From the NCBI GenBank assembly GCA_008508345.1, contig QNGE01003590.1, positions 1-64,000 of the forward strand: a stretch of 64,000 bases of DNA, in the 5' to 3' direction. The notes beneath the pieces are model-generated. The model was not told the origin of the DNA. It worked only from the letters and a program-made list of their open reading frames with translations, and searched no databases. A program made the position numbers and the translations under genes. Source of the DNA: Paragonimus westermani (lineage: Eukaryota > Platyhelminthes > Trematoda > Plagiorchiida > Troglotrematidae). This document shows positions 34,801 through 49,800 of the stretch, piece by piece. Numbering within the stretch: the first letter of the stretch is position 1; each line of letters starts with the position of its first letter.

Positions 34801-37800
34801 AAACCATGGAAAGCACGGTGTTGATAACGACAGGACTGCCAGTAGTTATTGTAACATTAACACATTATAATTAAGGTGCAATTTTGGTATAAAAACAAGG
34901 GATACGGGAATAATTCAATCTTAACGACTTGGGCCTCTAAAGCTTATGTCTGTAGAAACGAAGTGGAGATACTCTTTGACGCACAAATGGCATCATTTTG
35001 AAGAGTAACAGATGGACAAAACACAGATATGTAAGTCGTGAGCTTGACTATGAGGGTCCTCGGTAGGACGAGTTTCAGACAATCCGCCTCGATTCACTCC
35101 AATTTGCTGCTGTACGTGCTCATCAATTTCGATCTCTCACCAGATACTTCAACTTTCGTGCATAAATGAGCATGACCTATATACTGAGTTATCTTCTCAG
35201 ACATTCGGTTACCTCAAAATTTTGCAACTCTACGGCCGTCCGGAACGTACTCACCAAACCACTTGTAGTTTTTTCGTTTGCGGTGTAAACCCGAAGGAAC
35301 AGGCCCAAAAGACACTTCAGCAGTTTAGTTGTTTCAAAGACCGCCAAGATTGTATGTACGTACTTATTTAGGTGCACCCCACCACGATTCATTTGACTGA
35401 AGATTTGTCAGGCTGGAAAAATTCCTCGAGATCTGAACCTAAGATCGAATTGTCCAACTCGACGTACGTTGTCAGAAATTGAACGAGAGCACTAGAATTT
35501 CCATCTTTATCACCTCAGTCGATGTGAATTAGCAACCAAATTAAACTACATACAGCATCATCGCACTTAATAGGCGATTTTTTACTTATATGTAACCATC
35601 CAGTAGGCTGGGAACGATTGGAGAGGAAAAACAAAATTTTGGGAGTGAATACCGAAGATGTCGAAGTGAGACAAATCCCGTTTACGCCAGTAATGGTCTT
35701 CCGATGAAAGCAGAATTGACGCTCCACTCACAAATTTTCATTCAATTAACTATTTAGACATTTGGAGGGCATGTACAATGTTAGGTTAACTAATGAATAT
35801 GCGTGAACAGATGAGAATGATCAGAGTGCGTTTAATAAGCAGACTTGCCATAAGTCACAATGTGTCTAGAATAAGGACAACACCCAAATCAGCAAGGGGT
35901 AACATATCTACGTTTGTATAAATTCATAAAAAGAGGACATATGTGTTAATTCCACAGCAAGAAGATCTTGAAAAGTCATCACAGAACAACACAATCAACT
36001 AGAAGGATAGTAGCAATAAAACAGCTGTAAATTGCACACAGTGCCACAAAGGAGAACAGTTAAACCAAAGACAGTGGATGAGATTTAGGTCTTTGAAAAT
36101 AAATCTTCGATGTGAGGCAACCAACTTAGATTAGAAATAAGCAAATATCTAAGATGCTTAATTGTAGAGTATCTTGGCGTCAACCGCAAATCCTTATGAA
36201 TAATGGAATAGAAGGTGAGTATATTGCAGAGATGTTGGAGGCGTTTTTTGATGGCTTCCGCGTTCCTGTTCAGAAAAATTGATACAACTTTGGCATGTAA
36301 TCGCTTTTTTTGTTACGCCAGGGCAATATAGAACGGATGCCATGCTAATTAACGTGGTGTCCTCCAACTTCGACCAGTTATATTGGAACTGAGGTTTGCT
36401 AGCGAGCTTCTCGTCGTTATACTCTGCGGGATGTGCGAGGTGAAGATTCGAGGAGTCCAAGGTGACTGGTGAATTGTGCTCTGCCATCCCCGCATTTGAA
36501 ACCAGTCGCGTTGATAAGGTGGACCTAATGTGCTGTTGGGTTTCTCTTGTGACTCGTGAGATGACGTTCGAGGCCACTCGAAGATGAGAACCCTAAGCTA
36601 TAAATGTGACAATGGAATTTAGTATCGGCTTCTTTAAGACTGGAACCGTTTCTGGCTGAGGGAAAAAGCCTTATCACTTTGGTATCGAAGAACTGGCGGA
36701 TTGCTGCAACTTCACCACAGGCAGGAACGTTGGGATGGTGGAGAATATCCGCGCCACGGGCCGTTCGTAGGCTCCCACTTAAGAAGAAGAGTCAAGCCTA
36801 AATCTCGGTGCTTAGCGAAACTTCTTTCTGAGGTTCTAGCGTTTGATCAACAATAACTCATTAGTTAGATTTAGAACTACAGTGATTTTTTCATTTGCTT
36901 GAGTAGACAAAGCTGAAAAAAAGTCACTAGTATATTTTTGAAGATGAAGTCTTTGAGCTTGTAAACTAAAAAGCCTGTAGCATAGACATATCCAGAAATA
37001 CCACTGGTATAAGTGCTTATGAATTATGTGTGACCGAACAGAGGAAAGTTGTGACTGAATAATCCCTGAGTAGCTTAAGGTTGATCGGAGAAGATCAAAA
37101 TTGTAATTTCGATCGAGGGTGCGAACCGTACTGTTGCAATACAGAACTACAGCCATATCATTTGTCAGGCAAGAACGAAATAGACTTAGACAAGGTTTAT
37201 ATGTTTGTCCCCTAAAAACACCACTTCACATCCTCTGGGACTTCAGATAAGAAAGAGTACAATTACAAAACAGACCGTCAGAAGGACATATTGGCAAGCA
37301 AAATGACAAACTTTCAGTTTTTATTTTCCGGACTGATTTGATAGGAATCGACCAGAATCCTTAATTCTTGTGTGTAAGAATGAAAAACGGCAGCCGGGAA
37401 CTAAATGGCTAAAGTTGCTCCTTCTTTAAGAACGATGGGCAAAACATAGCTTGGTCCTCCTGATTTACCAGATTTTAAGTTAGATATTGTGTTACATGTG
37501 TTTTGGGGCCCAAAGATATGTCTGTTTGGGCTATGAGCGATAAATTGTGTCACATGATGATAAACAGGCATAATCAGGTATACAAGTGAACAGGTGCGTC
37601 TACTTATCTCTGTGTTAAGACTGCTAATTAGGCGCTTCGGGACTAACCGATATTTACCAGCCCTTTCCCAAACTTACGTGAGTAGGCTGTGCTCGGAAGC
37701 GTGTCATCATATAATGCAGTCTTACAGAATAACGATTTAAGGAAGTTTCTTCTAATGAAGGAGATCCATTCAGAAATGAAGAATGAAATTCGCATAGTTT

Positions 37801-40800
37801 ATTTGAACGCAAACCAATAGGCAACAGCTGTCGACTTACTGTCACTAGCGGGATCGTAATGCAACCGATAAGGATGGAACCTGTAGACACATAGTTGTAG
37901 GGCGATGCCTGGTTCAGCTTCCGCCATTGTTCACGTGTGCGCACCCACCCGCTTGGCTCTCGTTCATAGGTAGGACCGTACAGTCGTGTAGTGGTCAGGC
38001 CAAGCATTGGATCATACGTCATCGGATTCAGATTAGGGGGTGGCATCAAGCCGAGATCTGCATCCCAAGCTTCCGGCTGTGGAAATGCATCGTGTGTGAT
38101 GGGTTCGCCGAACGGATTCGTTTTCTTCCTGCGAAAGCTGTCCTCAACGGGTCTCCCGAAGGTCGGCGCTGGAGTAATGGGTGGGGATCTTATTTGTTCC
38201 AGATACTGCTTTAATAATGGATTGCTTATCTCCAAGCTTGATTCGTCATATCCTGGTGGCAAAGCTGGACAACGGAATGTGCGATGATGTAAAGGTATCC
38301 AGTCGGACCACCTAAAAGAGCGATGAGATGATGACCAGATGATAGATTTTTTCCATTCCGCATCAAATGAACAAAAGTACTAAATTTTGTAAGCTTCCCC
38401 AATTTTGCTGTTGAACGACAGGTGGACCGTTATAAACTGATTGTCTATTCAGGTCTACCTCGAAAGATTGAAACAAGCTTTCTGATTATGTTACAAAGGT
38501 GGGTGGATTCTATCAAACTGAAAGGGCGAATGACCAAGTAACTCGTGTTCACCTTTCAGGAGAACGAGAATATCGTCTAAATACCGCAAATAGGAGTACA
38601 TATTGCCAGTAGACTGATCTCACATTTGAAGCTCCAGTTTGCCTAAGAAAATATTTACTAGTAGTGAACTTCATTACGACCCCGTCAGTCAGAAGACATA
38701 GTTCCTTGTTTAATATGAAGTAAACACTGACAATGCATCGTAGAAGTATTTTTTACATGAGTGTGCGTATGCTCAGTCCACTGTTTGACACATTTTTAAA
38801 AATCAAACTGATAAATTACAGCAACGAGACGTTTGCGAACAAAGAATCAGAAAACTCATTTAAACTGGGAGAGGCGACTAGTTTGTATTTTACAACATTT
38901 CGTTTGTCTTATATAGCAACATGGGCAGGACAACATACTTTTTTCATCTGTTCGTAATGAAAGAACTCATCTTGACATGGACGATGCCAAAGTGCAACAG
39001 CAATACTTAAAAACTAACCAACGCGTGAGAACCTTGATAGTGGAATGTTTAGGTTTCAATGGAATCCTGTAACTGTACATATCTTATATACAGTCAGCTG
39101 ATCACATTGTAAATTTACTATAAATTTGAGATATCCAAGAATCTAGGTGTGGTTCATATGAATAGTAAGTTGCATCAGGCAAAGTTTAAGTGTCTGTTAA
39201 CTTCTGGAATTCAAAGATCGTTGTGATATAAGTGAATTTTGCATTATATGATAGATTGCTTGCAAATAAATATCCCGGAAGTCTACCGTACAAATAACTT
39301 TCCAAAGTCTGCCTATGGATAGTCACAGGAGTTTGGATGAGAATCAATTCCAAAACAATTGCGTATGTTTGATGACGAAGTGTTCACAGCTTCAGTAGCA
39401 GGTTCAGACATTGGCTACGCATCAAAATTAACAACGCGAAATACCTTATCAACTAGTGTTGTTACTCATTTCAGGTAGTCAGGTGGATGCGATATAGTCC
39501 ACGGCGAAGTTCGGCATGTGACAGAATAGACCAGGTAATACGTTGTATATCAATAGTTGTAATGGGCGTTACGTTCTGAGTGATCATATTTATTGAGTGA
39601 ATGATGTTTGGGAACAGTGGTGGTGTTGTTCGTAGCTCGGGTTGATGGTTTTGACATTGGTATGTTTGCCGAGCTTAGCATTTAGGTTGCAAACGTTTAA
39701 TCAACAAGCCAGGTGACATCATCAGTGCGTAAGTGCTTCAGCGTATAGTTTTTGAACTCGAAACTATACGCTGAAACACTTACGCACTGATGATGTCACC
39801 TGGCTTGTTGATTAAACGTTTGCAACCTAAATGCCAAGCTTGAGTGGATGAGTTTGGCAATCTATCAAGGGGCTTCATGTGTCCCTCTGCACTGCAGTAT
39901 TCACAGAAATATCAGTAGTCGAAACTGATAGATATCTTCGTGTTAATTTCAACGTGAGTAACTTGCGCTGCATCGCACCTGATTCCGTCTACTCATTCCA
40001 TATAATGGCGACTTCTTGCCTACATACAATTTTGAGTACCATAATTTTCACCAAGCTGATGTCATCGAAACTAATGCTGTGTTGACGTTGAACCTGTTTC
40101 CTTCATAAAGACACGTATATCTCCTGAATTACTCGCTAAAAAGCTGGTTTTTGATAACGTCAAAAGGATGAATGCAACCCTTACCGCAAGAAATTGCCTA
40201 TCGGGTTGGAACTCATCGTTTTAAGCTGAATTGTAAGCCTCCATCAGTGGAAACAGATAAGTGTACCACATCCCCAGTGTGATGTTCGAACATGCTAGTA
40301 CTAATAAGTTCGCTGTTAATTTTTCAAACATACAACATGCAATACAATCTGGATGAAATTAAGATGAGATTAACCCTGAAGGCGTCTGCTGTCGTCCAGT
40401 TGAAATCTAGTGGGGTATCTGTAATTAACTATCTGCAAAATATCGTTGGAGGAACTGAGAGCAACGACATTTCTCCCATTGAGCTCCTTTAAATGCTCAA
40501 CCATTCTTCGAATATTCATTCCATTTGGTCCTTGAAATCATCCTGTCACGCCCACACTCGCTATTTTATTCCATCAATTCGTTGAGGGCTGTTTGGCAAG
40601 TGAAGTTCCTCCGGGAAATTTGATGTGACCTACCAATTACTCTAGCCCTAAGTCTTTAACTGTTTCCTTTCTGTTCTTCACTAAATGATTCATATGAACA
40701 AGCCACAAAACTGTCCACATATCCAACGAACTCACAAGTTCACACAAATGGTTTGAACTCTTCGATCTGCATAGAACCAACCGTCAGAAGAACAGCTGAA

Positions 40801-43800
40801 ATATGAAAGCACAAAATGAACTAAGTGAGATTATTTTCACTCCTCATAATAGACTGTTAGTTGGAAGAGGCAAATGGTGTTTGTTCAGACAATCAAGTTT
40901 AGTTGAACAGCCAATAAGAACGCAGTCCTCAGGTTGCACTAGACGGTTAAAATTCTTGCTATAATTAAATACTTCTAGAAGTAGTTAAACGAGGAACGGA
41001 GATATGACTGCAATCCAGTTGGCTTATTCCGACGTAATCTTTGTCAGTATAAACCGGTACCAAATCGAACCCACCAAATATAGAAGAAAACTATTTCCAA
41101 AGGCTATGTTCCGGCAAACACGCCGGTTGCTTACAAACGTAGTTTGGTACGAACTGTTTTTCACCGAGCAAGGAAACTGTGCACGGCCGACAGCCTACAG
41201 TCTGAGGAGGAGCTCTTAAAGAATGTTCTGTTCACGAATGGATACCCGGCCAAATTTATTGAAATTTATTGCAAGGAGCGAGTGACTGCCTCCCAACCAC
41301 AGTTAGTGCCGAAAAAACAGGTTTTTATCAACCTTCCTTACACAGGTGACCACAACGTTACCGACGTAAGTCGAAAGTTGAAATCTGTCATTGATCGCAC
41401 ATATCCCGCGGCGGAATTGCGCTTGTTACTCTCCACCCGTAGGATGAGCCTCCACTGCCCCGATCGTTCTTCTTCGGAAAACTCTGCCTCTCACGTTATT
41501 TACCAGTTCACCTGCAGTTGCGGTGATTCATACATCGGCAGAACGGACCGAAATTTACGACAGAGGAAGGCGGAGCACATTCCCAAGTGGCTAGTGCAAA
41601 CAATGTTTCAAGGTGGGTCAGCATACCAAAACTCGAACAGAAGTCCGGCGTCTTCCATCGCCAAACACCTAATCGCAACAGGTCATGTAGTTGACCCCGA
41701 CACTTCATTCACAGTCCTATTGCGCAATCGCGACCCTAGATTGTTAGCGTTCTCAGAGGCAATGTTGATCAAGCGTCACGCACCGGCCCTTTGTTGGCAA
41801 AAGGTACTGACGCAATCAATTTCGTTGCCGTGGCAGTGAAGCCTGATTGAAACCAAGTGAAGTTCGTTCATTTCATTGTTTTGACGCTACGCGCTTAACC
41901 TATATAACCGAATGTTTTATGTAACCGACTGATGAGAATAAACGAAATGCTTGCATCTCGCAATGTATGTCTTCTTGCTGTCTTGATGAACTGGATAAAG
42001 GGAACTCAGTGTTTCAAATGTATAGTTAACCTGAAAATCCCCAGTAACATAGGGTGTTGTAACCAAAATTTGAACATGATATTTGGTGCGCTTTGGCCTG
42101 TTCCATCAAAAGCTGCTAGATTTTTGAATGTATAATATATATACATACATACATATATATATACATAATATAATGTGAGTAAACCATTCATTTAGTACGC
42201 AGTTTGCTGCGTTCATCTCCCCGCTCGCAGAAATCCTCAACTAGTTGACAGGAGGCGCACAGAAATTCGACAGAGCAACTAAATGAACATTTGGTTCATT
42301 GAATAACTTCCTGCATGCTTCTTTTCTGCGACCCCGAGCAAACGGATGAGCTGAGCCTTCCACTCTGGAACAGCTGTGCCGAATCTATACTGCTGTATTA
42401 CATTAATAATGAAAATGATTTGTAGTGCGCAGAAGCCTTCGTATTTCATGAAGTGTACTATTCACCTGACCGCTGGTTTTACACATGGAAATCTGACAAT
42501 GAGAATCCCAGCTAACATGATCATTCAATAAATATTGCTCATAGTCAGTAGAATACAGTTCGATGATTACAAGTAGATGAGTCTGTGTGAAGGTGATGCC
42601 GTCCCTTTAAGTCTTACGTTACATGGCATAATGTCGAACGAACCTTTGATATGAATGATTTTTGAACAACCAAAAACTAGTTTAAAATAACCAGTCTCTT
42701 TTTGTATTTAAAATGGCAAAACTTATTTATAAGTAAGAACAGAGAAGGCCAGTTTAGGAAACGGATCAAGGCTGCTCCCAGCAGGCAATTATGTGTCCAT
42801 TTATGACCTCATATCGTGAGAAATCAACCAACAGCACAGTGTATTTGGTTTCAAGCATCAGAAATTTAACGGTACTTCGCACACCCGCTTTGATGAATAA
42901 ATTTTTCTAAGTATAAAACATTGGGTTCTATTTTTCATGTTTTATGTACAGAAAGTATTGACCACAAATTCGAAAACCCTCTTCAAAGTCGATGTTCTGG
43001 ACAAGTAGACAAACGGGTAGTAGAATGTGAAACCTGGGATCACTGATTATAAGATACTTCCCTGAGGAAACTGATAACATTGCTTAAAGCAACCTTAAGT
43101 TGCACTAACCTTGAGACCACGTATGTCGAACATCAAGACACTTCACAGTAGCATGTGGCTATGTCCGATAACAACAATTATACGAAGAGACTGAAAAAAA
43201 GGCAACTGAACAGGAGGTCATGCACTCCTATGAGAATGCGATAGTGATTTGAACAAAAGCAACTTCACCCCCAGTTTACTTCAGTAGGTGTGTCTATCAG
43301 AATTTCAGACAACTCAACTAAGTTGATCACAACCAATGAGTTGAGCGGTGCTTTCTAGGATGGACTGATCCAAAGTGAGAAAAATGTTTCTGAACATAGA
43401 AAACTACCAACTCGAGACTCGAGTTTAGGAGACTGACCCTTAGTCCTTCGTCTCTGGTTAACAGAAGGTCGGTTGAGAAGTGGCTGTATGTTTGTAGTGC
43501 ATTATGCGCTATTTGCTGTCTGTAGTTTATTTAGAAGTACCATGGTGCATGGTTCACGCGCACTCTGTACCTCCAGATTCTGTTAGTAGCCCTTTTTTGG
43601 AGGCTTCCAATGATTGTCACATTCTTTCAGGTAAGAGAGGCTGGCACAACAGAATTCCTTAATCATCATATGGGGTTCAGTTTTATTTGTTACGGCTGTA
43701 TACTGAATACAGAGACCCAGATCATCCGTTATCAGTGTCTGTAATTCTTCTGCAAATTAAGAAAACTCAAGCATTTCTGGTTTCGGTTACTAATCAGTAC

Positions 43801-46800
43801 ATTTTTCATGATCAGTATACATATCCTACAGTTGTTAGTACTTAGATGAGTAAGTCGTCTACGGACCCCATGTACCTCGTTATATTCTGTGTTGTATGTG
43901 TTGATAACAGCATCGGTAATTCGTGATGTTCGGTAAATCAAAGAAAAACTGAACGAACGGCAGAAGACTCAGGTTGGATCGGTAGGGCATTCTACTGGGT
44001 GATTTGAACACAACAAATATCGTTTGCTTGTTGGCTTCGTGGGCTTGGAACATTGCTGTTAAGTTGACTCAACTTGAGTTGATTGTCACAATCGTTTGCA
44101 AATTTCACCGCATGTTGTGTGGTTTGTTCTGTACAATATCAATAAGAACTGTTGCAAATACTGCGTGAAATAACAACGACATTAAGTGTGGAAGGCAGGT
44201 TGCGATCTGCCGCAGAGCTGGTCGGTTATGATTGATTGTGCGCAAATGATATTACCTCAAATGAATGCGGAAAGATTTCCGTTTTTGGAAATTGTGTGAC
44301 ATAATCTTAACAGCTACGTACAGATGACCATCTTGTCCCTACGACGTTTTCGCTGATTTATGCTATATATTCTAGACTGTCCAACGTTCTTAAACAGTTT
44401 GGGGCAAGACAGTGGGTGCGGTCCAATGCTGTTGGCTGCACGGACACAGCCGTAGGTGGCAGATTGTTATACAAAACAGTTCAACCATTTGAATTACAGG
44501 ACAGTAAGGTCAGTTCGTCAGGTGATCGAGATAAGAAAGAGTGATCCGCATCTAACGATGAAATTCGGATTTGTAGTTTTCGCTCTAACGCATTAGGCAA
44601 GTTGTTCAGATTTAATAAGCCCTCATTAATTGGTGATTATGGCGTCAATTATGTCGTTCACTTGTATGTTGTGCTAGTAATATAGCGTCTTTGAAAATTT
44701 GAGTTCTGCTATCTGAAATGTGCAAAGTGATTTCAGAAAATCAGCAAATTAACATAGTAGGAGAGGCATGCACGAGCAAGTCACTGACTTCCACATGCAT
44801 GATCTCACTCAGCCAGAATATATGGATTGCCATCCAGTCCCCAATTCAACCACATAAAACAATGCAGTTAACTTATTTCGACTGATGACGGTCATATCTC
44901 CTCACTTACATGCAACCAGTGTTCTACAGAACCAAGAAAAAAGGCCCTAAATAAGCAGTGGGAATAGTGAAGGATGTGCTAGATTGAAGCAACTAGTCCG
45001 GTAAGCTCATCGAACTTCGCAGTCAACTGTTAAACTCAGGTTAAGGTAAAAGACTGTTTCTGATATGTTAACCCACACGAACGACAAAGCTGCAACATGA
45101 TCTTGAACTGGGTTTACGTCGAATCTATGGGGCTTTCCAGCTGAGCCTAACTGTGTGGACTAGAATTACGTCTACCACCAATCCAAAGGCTGTGCTCTGT
45201 TCACTCAGTCGGTTATTTCATCTAAGCGTATTGATTTATATTATTTCGAACTAAACACCCCCCAACTTTACATTCACACAAAGTGTACGGAATGAATTTT
45301 CTACATGAATTTCATGTCCCCTTTGTGCCAGTTAACTTGATGAAGGGAATAAACTGTTTCTGATTCACAACTGCCTCGTTGTAAAAAACAACCAATGCGA
45401 ATTAACGGAGACTATTATTTACCATGTTTTGCATATCACGCGTAGCGTCTGTACTTGTTGGCCACCTTTCGTCGTTTATGGTCCACGTTCAGCATTAGAG
45501 CCCAGAAATAACAGATTACTAATTCCTCGATTATTGACGGTTGGTTACGGTGACCAATTAACTGCAAGCAGTGACATATCAATACGTTTCAGGCCGTTAC
45601 CTGCGGCCACCATTTAGGGATATCATCCATATTATAGTGAATTTTTCGAATGATTCCGTGTCATTTGAGACGTCATACAACGCAGGCCGAAGAAGGTAGT
45701 TTTCTCCGACGTTTTGCTTGAAGAACAATAGACAGTTAAGCACGATAAAAACGGGGGGAAAACCAGCAGGTAATTGGTAGTCAGTGACTGGCAGTGAGTG
45801 GTTTTCCAGGGCGCACACTTGTAGGAACTCCGTAAAACAAAGTTTGTGCAACATACAACTTCGTTGTACTTACTTGAGAAAAAAAACCACGAACGCGATC
45901 AGAATCATCAGAAGTAAGTCGAATATAGTGCTGACTGTGAGGAGACAGACTATCCAAGGTTTCGGTGGTTGATTACTCTTTGGTTTTGTCCACTCAAGTG
46001 AATGTACCGTTTCGTCTGGTATTGAGTAGGGACTGTCATTTTAAACAAAGGGGCACAAATAATGCAATAAGGATCATATCTCAGTCCATGAGAGTAGGAC
46101 TTACAAGGTAATCTCTGTTTACGAACATAGAAAATAGAAATGACGATGTTGTTTCCGGTTAACTTCGTATTAAAGAAGCCGATGGCTCAAACACTGCGAA
46201 AAATTGCGACTAACCTTTTCTTCCGCATAACGTATTCACACAGATGGATTGCGGTATGTCAAACTTTCTCAACTTCTACCTTTCACCGGAAGATATCATA
46301 ATTAAATTCACGGGAAAATTACAGATGAAAATAAGTTGAGAATTCTTAGCTACACCGAAATCTGTGTTTGCGCAATGTAAATGATTACAAACACCGCACA
46401 GACGTATGTGTGTAACATGTTATATACCAGTTTGTCCACCATCCCCAGCGGATTATGGAACGCGTGCCAAATTCGACAACAATCTTTATTGTTTCAGAGT
46501 CAATGGATAAGTGAAAGCAGGTGAAAAACAAGCTTAGCTTTTACTTGGTGCATTACAACAGGAGACCTCTGTCCAGCTGCCTAATGAGTTTCGGATCCGG
46601 AAAATATTCTACCCTACAGACGAGTGTGTATGATTGTGAAGGTTTTCTTTCGAATAATTCACTGTCTTTCTTTTTAATATACAACTTCCTTTGTCAACTG
46701 CATTTTGCTGCAACGTATTCTTGAATCCAATACCTAAACTTCTCACTTGGTTTCGGCGGTATTCTTGCCTAAACTAGACTGCTGCCTTGATTGAAGCTGA

Positions 46801-49800
46801 AGGAACTCGATGAACATATTTTCCCCTTAAGGAACGTATTGTTTAACCCACACACTCAATATCTGTTTTAAACCGGAATTAATAAAAGTGGACAGTTACT
46901 GAGCAGTATGCGAGTCTGTTGACTGACATCTACCTTATTCGGATTGTAAGTGTGCTCCTAGTCTACCCATTGTACGTTCTAAAACACAAACAACAGTACC
47001 GTCCAGGTTATTTTGCAGACGCTTATATATGTATATACATATACATTAATGTATATGTATACGAAGGTGTTTCCATCTGAGGATATGTACAGGCGAGTAG
47101 TCAGTAGTAAATATACCCCTAGAAATACTTGTCCGCACTAAGGGAATCTAATTATACGGCTCTTCAGCTTGGTCAGTTTTGTACTTCTGATGTGTAACTG
47201 GGACTAACTGGAGGGGAACTACATGAACTAGGATGTAGGCAGACGTTTGCTCTCAGACAAAATCATTTCTCCACAATTCATTTATTCATGGCCAGAGTGA
47301 GTGTCAGGTTGAAATCATGCTGAACTGACCGCTGGCAGGTAGAATGCGTCTTATCTCCAAATGGATTTGTGTTACTGGGTGAGGCTTGTATTTTATTTGC
47401 CACACTTCCATTCTGTTTTCCCTCACTGCATATTGCTACCTCTAATGCATTTCTAACTGACATCCCTTGGACTGTAGTGTTCTTTCTGTTCACTTATCTA
47501 TTTAGTGTGCATATAGTAATTCAAACGACCGACGAGAGAATCACAAATCTTTCTCAGTTTTTTCCCCAGCGATTTCTTAGGTCTTTCTAACCTTGTTACT
47601 GTCATATGTGGGCTTAAGGCAATCAGCACTACCATCGTTCCGATTAGCCCTGGTTTGTTTGTTTCGTTTGAACTAGTGAGCATGCTGTTTCTCAATAGGC
47701 CCGTGAATGTCTGCATGTTTGGCTACTTCAACATATATAGGTAATCAGGGAAAAACTCATGTATACATTGACATAGGTTTCATGCTGCTATAAACGAGAA
47801 ACTGTGCAGCGAGATTCATGAAGTAACTGTTCACCGAACTTTTAAATAAAATATCTCATCTACTAAACTCAGAATTTTCACTTTCCCATTTCCTTTACAG
47901 TGTGGCACAGCAACATACACTGGACATCTTACGAAATGCAAACTGCATCCTTGCGACACTAAAAATTGCCCGTCTACCGTAATTTGTGGGTCATCTGGAC
48001 GAAATTAGTAATCTGTCGACGCATCTTCACCGACACCAGTATGAACTCACAGAGCGTGTGGTTTGCTTGTTCACACGTTTCTCCTACCGCTGCGATCGGG
48101 CGTTACATCATACAAACATTCCATATTTATACTCATAAAGATCCTGTCATGAAATCTACTGAGCTATTTCCTCCTTACCATATTTTTTTGCACATAGAAG
48201 AATTTCACTCTAACGTTTCAATTATATTGAAACTACTGAAAAGTTTTACATATCCCACTGGAACTCGTAGCTTGCGCAGTACCCTCTAAAAGAAGAAACC
48301 CGCAACGCAAAACTTTCTCTTCAGGAAACATTCAACATAGTGTCAAAGTTTTGTATTGGATACTCCTTACTGAGAAGCATACTTCACAAAGTTATGAAAC
48401 AGGCATATTTTGAGTCTCAAATAGGTCCGTTCTATCCAGAGGAAACATTTTGATAGACCTTTCTACGCAGCTTGTTTATGCTTTGACCACAGAATTGATC
48501 ACTAAAGTACTGGAATGTGTGTGAATCATTTCCACGTGTCACTGGGTTACGCAGACGACTGACACACACTACAAGCGTGAACAGAATCTAAGACTTGCCC
48601 ATCTGGTTTAGAACTGAGCTTGATTTTGCAGTGTTCTTAGCTTGTTTTATCCTACGCTCAGGTAAACTAATAGTCACACTTGCGATTTGTGAGGCAATAT
48701 TTTTTAGATTTTAGCACTCATTATTTAACTGTTGTTTTACTGAGGTCAGCAATAACACTGTTGCTGTTCGATGGGAATTGTTGGAAAGTGTCACACTGAA
48801 AATTCTGTTTCCCACATTTTAATCCGAAAAGCCTATTGGTGTTAGTTGATTTTGACGAATGACTCTTAATTAGTGTACGTTCTCGGTGTATTCATCACAG
48901 CAAACTACATATGAGCTTCACCCAACAGTGTACATTCTCTTAGGTGGCCTATAGTGCACTAAATTACGAGGGCCAGTCTTGATTAACGTTAGCACTGGCT
49001 CTGAATACATTTCTACCCTGGCGGTTCTCGCAAGACAAAGTTATCGTGCCCACTGCTTCTTTCCTACATTGACTGAGTTTCGTAAACGTGAAATAACCAT
49101 CCTGAATAGAGAAAACAACTTCGTCCAAGAGGTTTCCTTTTGAGAAAATACTGCAATAGACTGTTGATCGTAGCAAAGTGGATCTTTAGCTCGAAGCCTG
49201 GATATTCCTATAGTCTGGTAACTTTATTGGTTCGTCGGGTAACGTGTAAGCTTTTCGGTACAGTATTAAAAGATATCAGGATTCACATTCTCAGTGGACA
49301 ACACAGACGTACACATAAGCCAACACATCACATTTTCTCTCGGGTACATTATACACATCCAGAACAATGGAAACTTGTAAAAACATGTTTGATGAGAAAG
49401 CGTTTGTAGTGTGCCTGTACAGTTGTTCAGGGTTACAAGACACTTCAATAAGTTTCCATACGAAAGGATATTTGAACGAACAAAGTTCAAAAGATAGAAG
49501 GAACTAATGATTCACTATAACCCACAAAAAGCACACGAACTTTTTAATTGAACAACAGCAGAACGCCACTTCGCTAACAAATGATAAACCGTCAGAATAC
49601 GCCGTTAAAGAGATCGGTTCCTTGTAGCGAATAACTTGCCGACTTTCTAACCAACCATATTGTTCAAATCGTTCTGTGAAATCAAAACTTACCTTGAAGG
49701 TGGTGACCTTTAAAGCAAATTTAGACTGTTATATTTTTCTTACCAACGTCGCTTCATTTATTTGGACATTTTAAACAACCTGTACGTAAAATGCAACCTT

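Noticed and set aside
45601..45854. Minus-strand frame with exon-like GCAG/GTAACG end and RPALYDVSNDTESFEKF, at first taken as an exon after TM1
   Set aside because: Its only in-frame acceptor enters in phase 0 while exon 2 ends in phase 2. Joining exon 2 straight to exon 3 is in phase and gives the expected LPP layout.
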